Below, piece after piece: positions 9,941 through 19,003 of a stretch of 64,000 nt of DNA (the stretch's first letter is position 1; the number at the start of each line of letters is the position of its first letter). The DNA lies in assembly GCA_003212345.1 (NCBI GenBank), contig QCPZ01000001.1, positions 156,501-220,500 of the forward strand, in the 5' to 3' direction. A program made the translations under genes and the position numbers. The DNA is from SAR116 cluster bacterium AG-447-A06 (GTDB taxonomy: Bacteria > Pseudomonadota > Alphaproteobacteria > Puniceispirillales > Puniceispirillaceae). Under the pieces are notes generated by a model. It had not been told where the DNA came from, searched no databases, and saw only the letters and a list, made by a program, of their open reading frames with translations.

Positions 9941-9956
9941 ACCCGCTCCAATTCTC
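9941..9956 (+). repeat. attR-like 16-bp direct repeat of tRNA-Gly 3' end
   Basis: acccgctccaattctc identical to 8854..8869. Confidence 0.8.
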
Positions 9957-10155
9957 AACATAAAAGGTCCTTGGACCAGTGGCCAAGTAACTGTTTCTAA
10001 ACGTTTAACGTTCTGGAGCAGGAGTTTAACGTCCTATGATATGGGTAAGGTCTCCTGTATGCTTTTACAAAAGAAAAAAAACTTTTTACTTCTCTGAGGC
10101 TGTACTCTCAGACCTTCAGCATTGTTTCAAAAATTGCAGAAACAATCAAACCGGA

Positions 10156-10815
10156 TTAGCTTTTAAGGTTGGCCTCATAGAGTATAAAATCGCCAAGTGC
10201 CGCAACACCGTCGTTCTTTTGCATTGACCCAAAGATAAATGGTCTGCCATCACGGGCGGTTGCTGTATCTGCCGCCATGATCTCAAGATCTACGCCAACA
10301 TGTGGGGCAAGCTCGACCTTATTAACAACCAGCATATCGGATTTCGTCAGAGCTGGGCCTTTCTTGCGTGGAATATCGCCGCCCATGCAAACATCAATCA
10401 CATAGATTGTCAGATCAGCCAGCTCTGGGCTGAAGGTTGCCGCCAGATTATCACCTCCAGACTCAATCAGGATGATATCAAGATCAGGAATAGCTGCACG
10501 AAGATCAACCACCGCCGCAAGGTTTACCGATGCATCCTCACGGATCGCTGTATGCGGACAGCCGCCAGTTTCAACGCCCCTAATCCGTTCGGCTGGCAAT
10601 GCTTGAACCCTTATCAAATATTCAGCATCCTCACGGGTATAAATGTCATTGGTGATCACCGCCATCGAAATACGGGGTGCTAGATAGCGGCAAAGCGCCT
10701 CGGTTAAACTTGTTTTGCCCGCCCCAACTGGCCCGCCAATGCCAACACGCAAGGGACCATTGCGACTGGTGATCTTCGTCTGCGTGTCGGCAGACCCTTG
10801 CTCACGGTCGGTCAT
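10156..10815 (-). CDS. ureG: Urease accessory GTPase UreG
   Basis: [22 protein letters not shown]-loop; [35 protein letters not shown]. Confidence 0.97.
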   Translation of the reverse strand: MTDREQGSADTQTKITSRNGPLRVGIGGPVGAGKTSLTEALCRYLAPRISMAVITNDIYTREDAEYLIRVQALPAERIRGVETGGCPHTAIREDASVNLAAVVDLRAAIPDLDIILIESGGDNLAATFSPELADLTIYVIDVCMGGDIPRKKGPALTKSDMLVVNKVELAPHVGVDLEIMAADTATARDGRPFIFGSMQKNDGVAALGDFILYEANLKS

Positions 10816-11525
10816 GTTCGATAAATCCTTGTTTCGAGAGTTTCATGTAAAATCGAAGCATGGTCGGCAAGGATCGCATAGCCACCAACATCATCAAGCG
10901 TTGTGGTTGCTGCCTCTTCAGCAAGCGCTGCCATAGCCGGCATTAGTTGGGCATGAATAATCTGCCCATCAGACTGTCCAAGTGGCACCGCCCGTGTCGC
11001 TACCGAAATTAAATTAACAATGAAGCTTTGTAAAAAAAAGCTGAGGCTAAGCCGCAATTCGCACCCGAGATACCGCGCCGCAAGTCCAGCCGCAACAGGA
11101 TAGGCAAGCGGTGGGGATAGCCCAATATCAAGGTCATAGACCTGTTCGATAATACGCGTAAAATTTATTCCTAGTTCGCGACTTTCCTGCGCACGCTCAG
11201 CGCCCGGCGATAATGCAAAGGCCAGCTCATTTATTACCTCGATCTCGGCATTTCTACCGCCGGCCAAATCTGTGCCTTTGATGGCATGCAGGTTCCCAGC
11301 TTTATATGCATTTGCCATTAAAATCGCATCATTACGACCACTGCCCCCGCGAAGAATTGTTTCAATCCAGTCATACGCAGTTGATGCGTCAGCAACATCA
11401 CCCGAGGCAATCGCCATTTCCACTCCATGCGAATAGGAAAAAGCACCAATGGGGAAAGCTGGCGAAAACAATGCTGTCAGAACCTGTGCTTGATGAATAT
11501 TGTCTGTTGATTCTGCCATGATCAA
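10812..11525 (-). CDS. ureF: Urease accessory protein UreF
   Basis: [21 protein letters not shown]...; position between ureE and ureG. Confidence 0.93.
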   Translation of the reverse strand: MIMAESTDNIHQAQVLTALFSPAFPIGAFSYSHGVEMAIASGDVADASTAYDWIETILRGGSGRNDAILMANAYKAGNLHAIKGTDLAGGRNAEIEVINELAFALSPGAERAQESRELGINFTRIIEQVYDLDIGLSPPLAYPVAAGLAARYLGCELRLSLSFFLQSFIVNLISVATRAVPLGQSDGQIIHAQLMPAMAALAEEAATTTLDDVGGYAILADHASILHETLETRIYRT

Positions 11526-11989
11526 TGCGCATGGCCATGCGTGCGACCAACACCATAGGCACCACCTTCGGGATTAAAGGGCGCCTCAGTTCCTGCGAGT
11601 ACAGCACCAAGCCGTATTAACAGATCTTCTAAAACATGATCGCGACGAATCACAAGACAATCCTGCCTAATTTCGCATGGGGTGTGCCGATTCCCGATAT
11701 GCCAGGCAATTTTTGCAAGATCTTTGTGGCGTATTTCTACCACCGGCTCGGCCGCAGCTTGAATAATAATCTGGCGCCCATCATCTAACAGGAAGGCATC
11801 ACCCGCATCAAGCGAAACCGTCTCAGCCAGATCCACCATAAACGCCATTCCGCAATCAGTGATCATCCGTTTGCGACGCAAAAACCGCGCTTCAAATTCC
11901 AGGGTGATCGTAAAATCACCATCGCGACGGGTTACATCGCGGTGGATATGACCAGCATATGATTGTGCCTGTGATTTCGTCTGATCCAT
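11522..11989 (-). CDS. ureE: Urease accessory nickel chaperone UreE
   Basis: KIAWHIGNRHTPCEI motif; His-containing C-terminus; operon context. Confidence 0.93.
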   Translation of the reverse strand: MDQTKSQAQSYAGHIHRDVTRRDGDFTITLEFEARFLRRKRMITDCGMAFMVDLAETVSLDAGDAFLLDDGRQIIIQAAAEPVVEIRHKDLAKIAWHIGNRHTPCEIRQDCLVIRRDHVLEDLLIRLGAVLAGTEAPFNPEGGAYGVGRTHGHAH

Positions 11990-12003
11990 CGTTTCAACCT
12001 GCC

Positions 12004-13713
12004 CTAAAAGAGGAAATAGCGCTGCGCCATCGGCAACTCATGTGCTGGCTCGCACGTTAATAAAACACCATCAGCGCGCACTTCATAGGTTTCCGGATTT
12101 ACCTCAATATCAGGGCAATGGCTATTATGCTCCATGTCGGCCTTTGAGATATCGCGTGTATGGCTAACCGGCAGGGTTGTCTTTGCAAGGCCCAACTGGG
12201 ATTTGATTCCCATTGCCTGCGCGGCATCACTGACAAATGTAACTGCCGAATGCTCAACAGAACGGCCAAGGCTGGCAAACATCGGGCGCGTATAAACAGG
12301 CTGAGGTGTTGGGATAGATGCATTCGGGTCGCCCATTTGTGCCACCGCGATACTTCCACCTAACAACACCATTTCTGGCTTCACCCCAAAGAAGGCAGGC
12401 TTCCACAAAACAAGATCTGCCCGCTTGCCAACGGCAAGTGAGCCAATGTGGTTTGAGATGCCATGAGCTATTGCCGGATTGATTGTATATTTGGCGATAT
12501 ACCGCTTCACACGCATATTATCATTTTCACCAGTTTCCTCGGGCAAGCGTCCGCGCTGTACTTTCATCTTATGTGCGGTTTGCCATGTCCGGATAATAAC
12601 CTCGCCAACACGTCCCATTGCCTGACTATCCGATGCAATGATCGAAAATGCGCCCATATCATGCAAAATATCCTCAGCTGCAATCGTCTCGCGCCGGATA
12701 CGACTCTCGGCAAAGGCCACATCCTCAGGAATCGATTTATCCAGATGGTGACAGACCATCAACATATCGAGATGTTCTTCCAACGTGTTGACGGTATAGG
12801 GACGCGTTGGGTTGGTTGATGACGGAATCACATATTGCTCGCCACAAATTTTGATTATGTCAGGCGCATGACCACCGCCTGCCCCTTCGGTATGGAACGC
12901 ATGAATAACTCGTTGTTTCATCGCTTTGACAGTATTCTCAACAAAGCCGCTCTCGTTAAGTGTGTCAGTATGGATCATTACCTGAACATCCATTGCATCA
13001 GCAACCGACAAACAAGTGTCAATCGCCGCGGGTGTGGTGCCCCAATCTTCATGCAATTTCAACGCGCAGGCCCCGCCAATAACCTGTTCTTCAAGTGCTG
13101 CTGGCAATGATGCGTTTCCCTTGCCAGCAAAGGCGAGGTTCATTGGAAGGGCATCGGCCGCTTGCAGCATCCGGCCAATATGCCAGCTGCCTGGTGTGCA
13201 AGTGGTCGCCAAAGTGCCATGCGCTGGACCGGTTCCACCACCAAGCATCGTGGTGAGACCCGAATGCAGCGCATCATCTATTTGTTGCGGGCAAATGAAA
13301 TGAATGTGACTGTCAAACCCGCCAGCCGTCAAAATATGTCCCTCAGCTGCAATAGCCTCAGTTCCGGGGCCAACAATGATATCGATACCTGGTTGGGTAT
13401 CAGGGTTACCAGCCTTGCCGATGGCGCAAATCCGTCCATCTTTTAGCCCGATATCTGCTTTATAAATACCTGCCACATCAATAACCAGCGCGTTGGTAAT
13501 CACGGTATCAACCGCACCACCTTTGCGGGTTACCTGCGACTGACCCATGCCATCACGGATAACCTTGCCACCGCCAAATTTCACCTCTTCGCCATAATGC
13601 GTCAAATCGCGTTCAACCTCGATGATCAAGTCAGTATCAGCCAAACGCACCCGATCACCGATGGTTGGCCCATACATATCAGCGTAAATATTACGGGAAA
13701 TTGTTGTTGTCAT
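12004..13713 (-). CDS. ureC: Urease subunit alpha
   Basis: [78 protein letters not shown]. Confidence 0.99.
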   Translation of the reverse strand: MTTTISRNIYADMYGPTIGDRVRLADTDLIIEVERDLTHYGEEVKFGGGKVIRDGMGQSQVTRKGGAVDTVITNALVIDVAGIYKADIGLKDGRICAIGKAGNPDTQPGIDIIVGPGTEAIAAEGHILTAGGFDSHIHFICPQQIDDALHSGLTTMLGGGTGPAHGTLATTCTPGSWHIGRMLQAADALPMNLAFAGKGNASLPAALEEQVIGGACALKLHEDWGTTPAAIDTCLSVADAMDVQVMIHTDTLNESGFVENTVKAMKQRVIHAFHTEGAGGGHAPDIIKICGEQYVIPSSTNPTRPYTVNTLEEHLDMLMVCHHLDKSIPEDVAFAESRIRRETIAAEDILHDMGAFSIIASDSQAMGRVGEVIIRTWQTAHKMKVQRGRLPEETGENDNMRVKRYIAKYTINPAIAHGISNHIGSLAVGKRADLVLWKPAFFGVKPEMVLLGGSIAVAQMGDPNASIPTPQPVYTRPMFASLGRSVEHSAVTFVSDAAQAMGIKSQLGLAKTTLPVSHTRDISKADMEHNSHCPDIEVNPETYEVRADGVLLTCEPAHELPMAQRYFLF

Positions 13714-14037
13714 TTATAGATCTCCCATTATCTGTGCATTGAAACCAAAGACCTTTCGCGCACCAGCCATTGCGATGAGTTGAACCTCCCTTGTTTGTCC
13801 TGGCTCGAACCGAACAGCGGTTCCAGCCGCAATATCAAGTCGCATTCCACGAGCAATCTTGCGGTCAAAATCAAGCGCCGTATTGGCCTCGGCAAAATGA
13901 TAATGGCTGCCGACTTGTACCGGCCTATCACCAGTATTGGCCACCGTCAGGGTTATGGCTTCGCGCCCTTCGTTCAGGATGATATCACCAGCGGCAACAA
14001 TAATTTCTCCGGGGTTCATGGGATGTCCTTTTGTCAT
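13714..14037 (-). CDS. ureB: Urease subunit beta
   Basis: [46 protein letters not shown]; start probably internal Met about 14019. Confidence 0.97.
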   Translation of the reverse strand: MTKGHPMNPGEIIVAAGDIILNEGREAITLTVANTGDRPVQVGSHYHFAEANTALDFDRKIARGMRLDIAAGTAVRFEPGQTREVQLIAMAGARKVFGFNAQIMGDL

Positions 14038-14046
14038 GGTTTCATT

Positions 14047-14355
14047 TCAGCGAATTGGGTGATGCACGGTTACTAGCTTGGTACCGTCGGGGAAGGTTGC
14101 TTCAACCTGAACGTCATGGATCATCTCGGCAATGCCGGGCATGCAATCAGCCTTGCCCAACACATGCCCGCCGGCTTCCATTAAATCCGCAACGCTACGG
14201 CCATCACGCGCACCTTCAACAACAAAATCGGTAATCAGCGCAATCGCTTCAGGATAGTTCAATTTGACCCCACGTTGCAGCCGCCCTCTGGCAACCATAG
14301 CGGCCACACTAACCAACAATTTATCTTTTTCACGGGGGGTTAATTTCATTAGCAA
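14047..14355 (-). CDS. ureA: Urease subunit gamma
   Basis: [50 protein letters not shown]. Confidence 0.98.
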   Translation of the reverse strand: MLMKLTPREKDKLLVSVAAMVARGRLQRGVKLNYPEAIALITDFVVEGARDGRSVADLMEAGGHVLGKADCMPGIAEMIHDVQVEATFPDGTKLVTVHHPIR

Positions 14356-14406
14356 AATCTCCTTGTGACCGAAATGCGCAGTCTTATCAAAATAAATAGG
14401 GGCCGA

Positions 14407-15228
14407 TTAATTCCAAACACGCGGGTTGGCAATTTGGCGAAACTGTTCGATAAATTGTGCCAACAGTTTTTTCAGCCTTGCCGTATTAGTGCAAAGGCTG
14501 CGGATAACAAGCTTGCCTTGCCATGCAGACACTGCGGTTTGCACATCAGCAAAGCGATCAAAAAATCCACGCACCGCCTCAACTTTAGCTTCAGCATCAC
14601 AGCTGATATATATTGTTGTGGCAAAGCAGACATTGCCAGCCGCACTTGCCTTATGATGGAGTTTTTGAACAATCTCGCCATCAAGACGAAATGCTTCAGC
14701 ATGGATTAACCTACCGTCGCGCCATATCCGCCATTGATCTCTTAAGTGACCATGTCGCACGGTTTCTTGCATTGCCGTCCGGCCAAACACCATCATTTCG
14801 CTGGCAAGAAAGTTGGCACCTTCATCCATCTGAACATCCAAATGACGCGAGAATCCAACCCCATCAAACAAAATTGTTTCCTGCGGTAGCCAATGGAGAG
14901 TGGCTGCACCAGTAACAATCATATTGACACGAATTTCTGCATTTTTCGGGCCCAATGCGCGATAAACCCGTTCAGCGGTTTGCGTTGAAACAGTAAGATG
15001 CGTAGCACCGTCAGCACCAACCCTGACCTCAAATTCATCTCCACCAGTTAACCCGCCAGCGGTATTTACAAGAACAACCTCAGTAGTCTGAGTGTAAGTT
15101 TTCGGCATAAATATCTTGGCTGAGCCAGACTGATAAAACCGCTCTAACTTGCCATCTGTCAACACGAGATCAATGGTGCCACGAGCTCGTTGTAAATCCG
15201 TCTGTTCAGTTTTTGTGATTGCTTGCAC
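14407..15228 (-). CDS. ureD: Urease accessory protein UreD/UreH
   Basis: VVLVNTAGGLTGGDEFEVRV, TQTAERVYR, WLPQETILFDGVGFSRHLDVQM. Confidence 0.94.
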   Translation of the reverse strand: MQAITKTEQTDLQRARGTIDLVLTDGKLERFYQSGSAKIFMPKTYTQTTEVVLVNTAGGLTGGDEFEVRVGADGATHLTVSTQTAERVYRALGPKNAEIRVNMIVTGAATLHWLPQETILFDGVGFSRHLDVQMDEGANFLASEMMVFGRTAMQETVRHGHLRDQWRIWRDGRLIHAEAFRLDGEIVQKLHHKASAAGNVCFATTIYISCDAEAKVEAVRGFFDRFADVQTAVSAWQGKLVIRSLCTNTARLKKLLAQFIEQFRQIANPRVWN

Positions 15229-15476
15229 CCTTAAACACCTACTGACGCCCGTAATTTGACCTATCTATAGTAAACTTTTCGATTAGATATACAACCTCGT
15301 CACACTTGACTGCATAAAATTGATTCACAAGTTCAAGCCTGACAGAGAAACGCCCTCAATAACCCCCGCGTGAGGTCGCCGATCCATGGTCCTTAGTTCA
15401 CGTAAGGTTGCGGGCAAAGTTTTAATAGCTGACCATTTTTCATACTCTTCTAAGCTACTGTTATAGCTAGACTCAG

Positions 15477-15596
15477 TTACGGATCGGCGTTTGTATCTGA
15501 CTCACCGGTATTCCAATTTTTGGCGCAAGCACCATCAGCGCCAACCCAAGCTAACACAAAAAACCCCATCAATAATATGCCAAAGACCTTGTTCAT
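15477..15596 (-). CDS. Very small putative secreted/membrane peptide (39 aa)
   Basis: Manual translation MNKVFGILLMGFFVLAWVGADGACAKNWNTGESDTNADP*; signal-peptide-like N-terminus; not in ORF track because short. Confidence 0.35.
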   Translation of the reverse strand: MNKVFGILLMGFFVLAWVGADGACAKNWNTGESDTNADP

Positions 15597-15684
15597 AACA
15601 ATGAGGCTATCAGGAGATGTGTGGGTTGAGTAGCGGGTGAATTATTCAAAGCCTATTGCAAAATCAATTCATCTCTTAATAGCA

Positions 15685-16260
15685 TTACGCAGGGCCCATG
15701 TGGTCTTTTGCTTCCATATAAATTTTTTCCCAATGCTCCTTTTGGCTTGGAGTAATTAAATTGTGCGTGTTGTTAGCACGGATAATTGCTCCAGCCAGTC
15801 CTTTTTCGTTGGATGCTTTATTTACCGCAGTGAGTTTCACCAACACCTGCGTTTTGTTTAATTCGGAGAAGTGGTCTTGCACACTTATGTTGCCAATTGC
15901 GCCTATAGTTTGCACACCGTTAACAATTTGTAGTCTTTTAATAATTAGTTCTCTGTTATCCTTATTTAACTTAAAATTGTCGCAAAGTGCTGATATTCCG
16001 TTGTTCAAATAATAAAATGTCTCTGGTGAATTAACTATTGTTTCGGTCATTCTTTTGTTGATACTGCTTCCATGTTTCAGAAATTTGCGAATATTCCAAT
16101 TAAAGAGGCTATTTTGGTGATGGGTGAAAATCTGATTAAGTTGTATTCCTTGAATGACAAACGTCATGTGATTCTCCAAACCCTCTACATCGAGAAATCT
16201 ATTTGTGCCCAATTTGATTCTAACTTCGTCAGGATACTTTTCCTCTAAATTTTTGGTCAT
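15685..16260 (-). pseudogene. Truncated AIPR-family (abortive phage infection) protein fragment
   Basis: LFNWNIRKFLKHGSSINKRMTETIVNSPETFYYLNNGISALCDNF...LQIVNGVQTIGAI...AGAIIRANNTHNLITP matches the core AIPR pattern; only 191 aa, lacking the N-terminal part and everything after the RANNTHNLITP segment. Confidence 0.6.
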
Positions 16261-16645
16261 AACAAAGTTCTCCTAAAAGTGTTGGTTTGGTGTTTAAATT
16301 AACGAGCAAAACGAGAGAGTGCTTTTTAAATGGCTATCAAAACGACAGCCAAAATGCGATACAAGTTTAAGATATAAACTCTATTGACACGTAAAATGAC
16401 ACACAAGAATTGATGTCTATGCAGGTGTAGAAACAGCCAACAACAGTCCGCAGCCAGAGCTTGTGATTGGCTCAATTATGCCAGGTGATGTTGGTACATC
16501 TGCCTCAGGAACCCTGGTCCGTGGTCCACGGTCCTTGACCGTGAACCAAACTGTTTCCGGGTTTCTGTGTTTTAACTTTGACCTGATTCTACAAAGGCAT
16601 TGATTAGATTAAAGGTCCGTAACTAGTTAGGGTGTGGATAAGGCG

Positions 16646-16667
16646 TCGAATCTCCCTTCAGCCGCTC
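16646..16667 (+). repeat. Degenerate tRNA-Gly 3'-end-like sequence (third att-like copy)
   Basis: tcgaatctcccttcagccgctc versus tRNA-Gly tcgaatcccttcacccgctc: one substitution plus a 2-nt insertion. Confidence 0.45.
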
Positions 16668-16745
16668 AAAAACGCCGGCAATACGAGGTTCATTGTCCAA
16701 GGCTTGCTTGCAAAAGCTTTGCCTGGCTGTTTTATGGAGGTAAAC

Positions 16746-17507
16746 TTATTGCCCAGCATAAGGCACCCTTTTCATGCCATGTTTAATCCAACCTTTGATC
16801 CCGTTGCGTAGGTGACTCAGATTTGAATATCCGAGTTGATGGACAAGCGCATTCCCTAGCTTATTCGTTCTATTACCGGTACGGCAATATAGCACTATTG
16901 GGGTCTTTAAAGATGAGGCCAGAGATGAAAATTTCTGCTGAAAATCATGATGTAAACGCCCAGCTTTTGTGAAAGCAGTTATTGTTTTTGCGCCGTTAAT
17001 AATTCCTGTTTTTTGCCATTCATCTTCTCTACGAATGTCAATAATCACAGCACCTTGAGCTTGAGCCGCTAATAATTCATCTGGGTTCATCAGTCCCAGT
17101 GTCAGAGGTTTGCTGGCGGCCAATAACTCAACTTCAAAAATCAAAGTGGCGTTTGGTGGGATCACCCCTCCCGCCCCTGTGGCTCCATAGCCCAGTTCAG
17201 GTGGGATTGTCAGACGACGAATTTCGCCGATGGACATACCCTCAAGGCCCAAATCCCAGCCTTTTATCACCTCGCCTTTTCCAAGTGTGAAGCTAAATGG
17301 CCACCCACGTGGACGCGAGGCATCAAAAACTGTTCCGTCGGTTAATTTGCCTTCATAATGGACAAAGATTTGTTGATTAGCTGTGGCGCGATCACCTTTT
17401 CCCTTTTGCAGTGTCTCAACAACAAACCCCTCGTTTGCCAGGGCTGGTGAAAATTTGAAAACCAATAGTGTAAATATTACTGCAATAAATCTTTTGATCA
17501 TGATCAT
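16746..17507 (-). CDS. Exported FKBP-type peptidyl-prolyl isomerase fused to a C-terminal rhodanese domain
   Basis: Signal peptide MIKRFIAVIFTLLVFKFSPALA; FKBP motifs VHYEGKLTDGTVFDAS and GWDLGLEGMSIGEIRRLTIPPELGYG; rhodanese VIIDIRREDEWQ and VLYCRTGNRTNKLG. Confidence 0.9.
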   Translation of the reverse strand: MIMIKRFIAVIFTLLVFKFSPALANEGFVVETLQKGKGDRATANQQIFVHYEGKLTDGTVFDASRPRGWPFSFTLGKGEVIKGWDLGLEGMSIGEIRRLTIPPELGYGATGAGGVIPPNATLIFEVELLAASKPLTLGLMNPDELLAAQAQGAVIIDIRREDEWQKTGIINGAKTITAFTKAGRLHHDFQQKFSSLASSLKTPIVLYCRTGNRTNKLGNALVHQLGYSNLSHLRNGIKGWIKHGMKRVPYAGQ

Positions 17508-17686
17508 TTCCAGTTCTGGTGAAAGCTGCTAAGGAAATCATTTTAACAAATGCTTTTTCTGTCAAATATTTAGGAGCTATTTTGGATCACAGTTTAGCAC
17601 ACAAGTTTTTGTTGTTCAGCCCTGTTGACAGTGACTCATCAATACGTAACCTTTTAAGGGCAAAAACTATCGGAAGAGGTCTCGTC

Positions 17687-18886
17687 ATGAAATTCGCTCC
17701 GCGCATGAGTCGTTTTAAAGCCTCGCCGAGCCAAATTGCCTCAGCACGCGTTCGTGATATGGTCGCGAACGGCCATGATATTGTCAAGCTCACCGCGGGC
17801 GAACCAGACTTTCCAACACCGGACAATGCCAAGGCGGCCGCCATAGCCTGCATGGACGCGAACGAAATCCGCTACACACCGATTAATGGTTTGCCAGAAA
17901 TGCGCCACGCCGCACAATTTAAATTCAAGCGAGACAACGGTCTTGAATACGCATTGGATCAAATAGCAGTTGGGTCCGGCACAAAACAAATTCTTTTCAA
18001 TTGCCTCATGGCAACCGTCTCCAAAGGAGACGAAATCATTATTCCAGCACCCTACTGGGCTTCTTACCCAGATATGGTGCAATTGGCAGGGGGGACACCT
18101 ACAATTGTCAATTGCAGCCAGAATAACCAATTCAAGATGCGTCCGGAGCAGCTTGCAGAAGCAATTACTGCTAACACGAAATGGCTGATGTTTAGCTCAC
18201 CGAGCAACCCAACGGGCGCAACATACTCACTGGATGAATTGAAGGCACTTGCCGAAGTTTTAGCGGCGCACCCACATGTATACATCCTGACAGATGATGT
18301 TTACGAGCATCTAATATACGACGATCGTACGTTTCATACTTTAGCAGAGGTAGAGCCTGCCCTTTACGACCGAACGGTTACGTGTAATGGCGTCTCAAAA
18401 GGTTATTCAATGACTGGGTGGCGTGTTGGTTTCGCGGGTGGACCCAAAGATATTATCGCCAACATGTCAAAAATGCAGTCGCAAAGCACATCAGGCTCTT
18501 CTGCTGTTAGCCAAGCAGCAGCCGTTGCTGCGTTAACGGGCCCGCAAGAATTCGTGGTGGAGCGAACTGCAAACTTGCAGCTACGCCGTGACATTCTTTT
18601 CGACAAGTTGAATAAATCGAAGGGTCTTAAATGTGACCTGCCTGGAGGTGCAATGTATATTTTTTGCTCGTGTGCCGGGAATATCGGCAAGAAGGCTCCA
18701 AATGGCAAATTAATCGAGACGGACGAAGATTTTACTATGTATCTTCTCAATTCGGTCGGTGTTGCTGTAGTGCAGGGCAACGCATATGGATTATCACCCT
18801 TTTTCCGGGCTAGCTTCGTTGCGCCAGAAGCTGACCTGATTCGTGGCGGTGATAAAATTCAAGAAGCCTGCGCTGCGCTCAGCTAG
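17687..18886 (+). CDS. Class I PLP-dependent aminotransferase (aspartate/aromatic type)
   Basis: MKFAPRMSRFKASPSQIASARVRDMVANGHDIVKLTAGEPDFPTPDN; SPSNPTGATYS; VTCNGVSKGYSMTGWRVGFAGG; start chosen at ATG 17687. Confidence 0.92.
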   Translation: MKFAPRMSRFKASPSQIASARVRDMVANGHDIVKLTAGEPDFPTPDNAKAAAIACMDANEIRYTPINGLPEMRHAAQFKFKRDNGLEYALDQIAVGSGTKQILFNCLMATVSKGDEIIIPAPYWASYPDMVQLAGGTPTIVNCSQNNQFKMRPEQLAEAITANTKWLMFSSPSNPTGATYSLDELKALAEVLAAHPHVYILTDDVYEHLIYDDRTFHTLAEVEPALYDRTVTCNGVSKGYSMTGWRVGFAGGPKDIIANMSKMQSQSTSGSSAVSQAAAVAALTGPQEFVVERTANLQLRRDILFDKLNKSKGLKCDLPGGAMYIFCSCAGNIGKKAPNGKLIETDEDFTMYLLNSVGVAVVQGNAYGLSPFFRASFVAPEADLIRGGDKIQEACAALS

Positions 18887-19003
18887 AAGCGATTTATTCT
18901 TAAAGTACCTTGTCACTGAAAGTGTACAGAATTTCTGAAAAATCACTCTTATGTTTTCGCATTAGGGTCCCGCGTATGAAGCCATAGTTAGGAGCGTGCT
19001 TGA

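Noticed and set aside
9837-10227. Two overlapping plus-strand ORFs (86 and 63 aa)
   Set aside because: One spans the att-like repeat and the other runs into the ureG 3' end antisense; composition looks non-coding.
12099-13446. Several ORFs within ureC in other frames (12160, 12463, 12835, 13016, 13162, and 12099 on the minus strand)
   Set aside because: All lie inside the well-supported ureC reading frame; classic shadow ORFs.
9785-15640. Similar G-rich strings (taggttgggtagtgggt near 9796 and tgggttgagtagcgggt near 15620)
   Set aside because: Short and imperfect similarity; not enough to call a repeat family without a genome-wide search.
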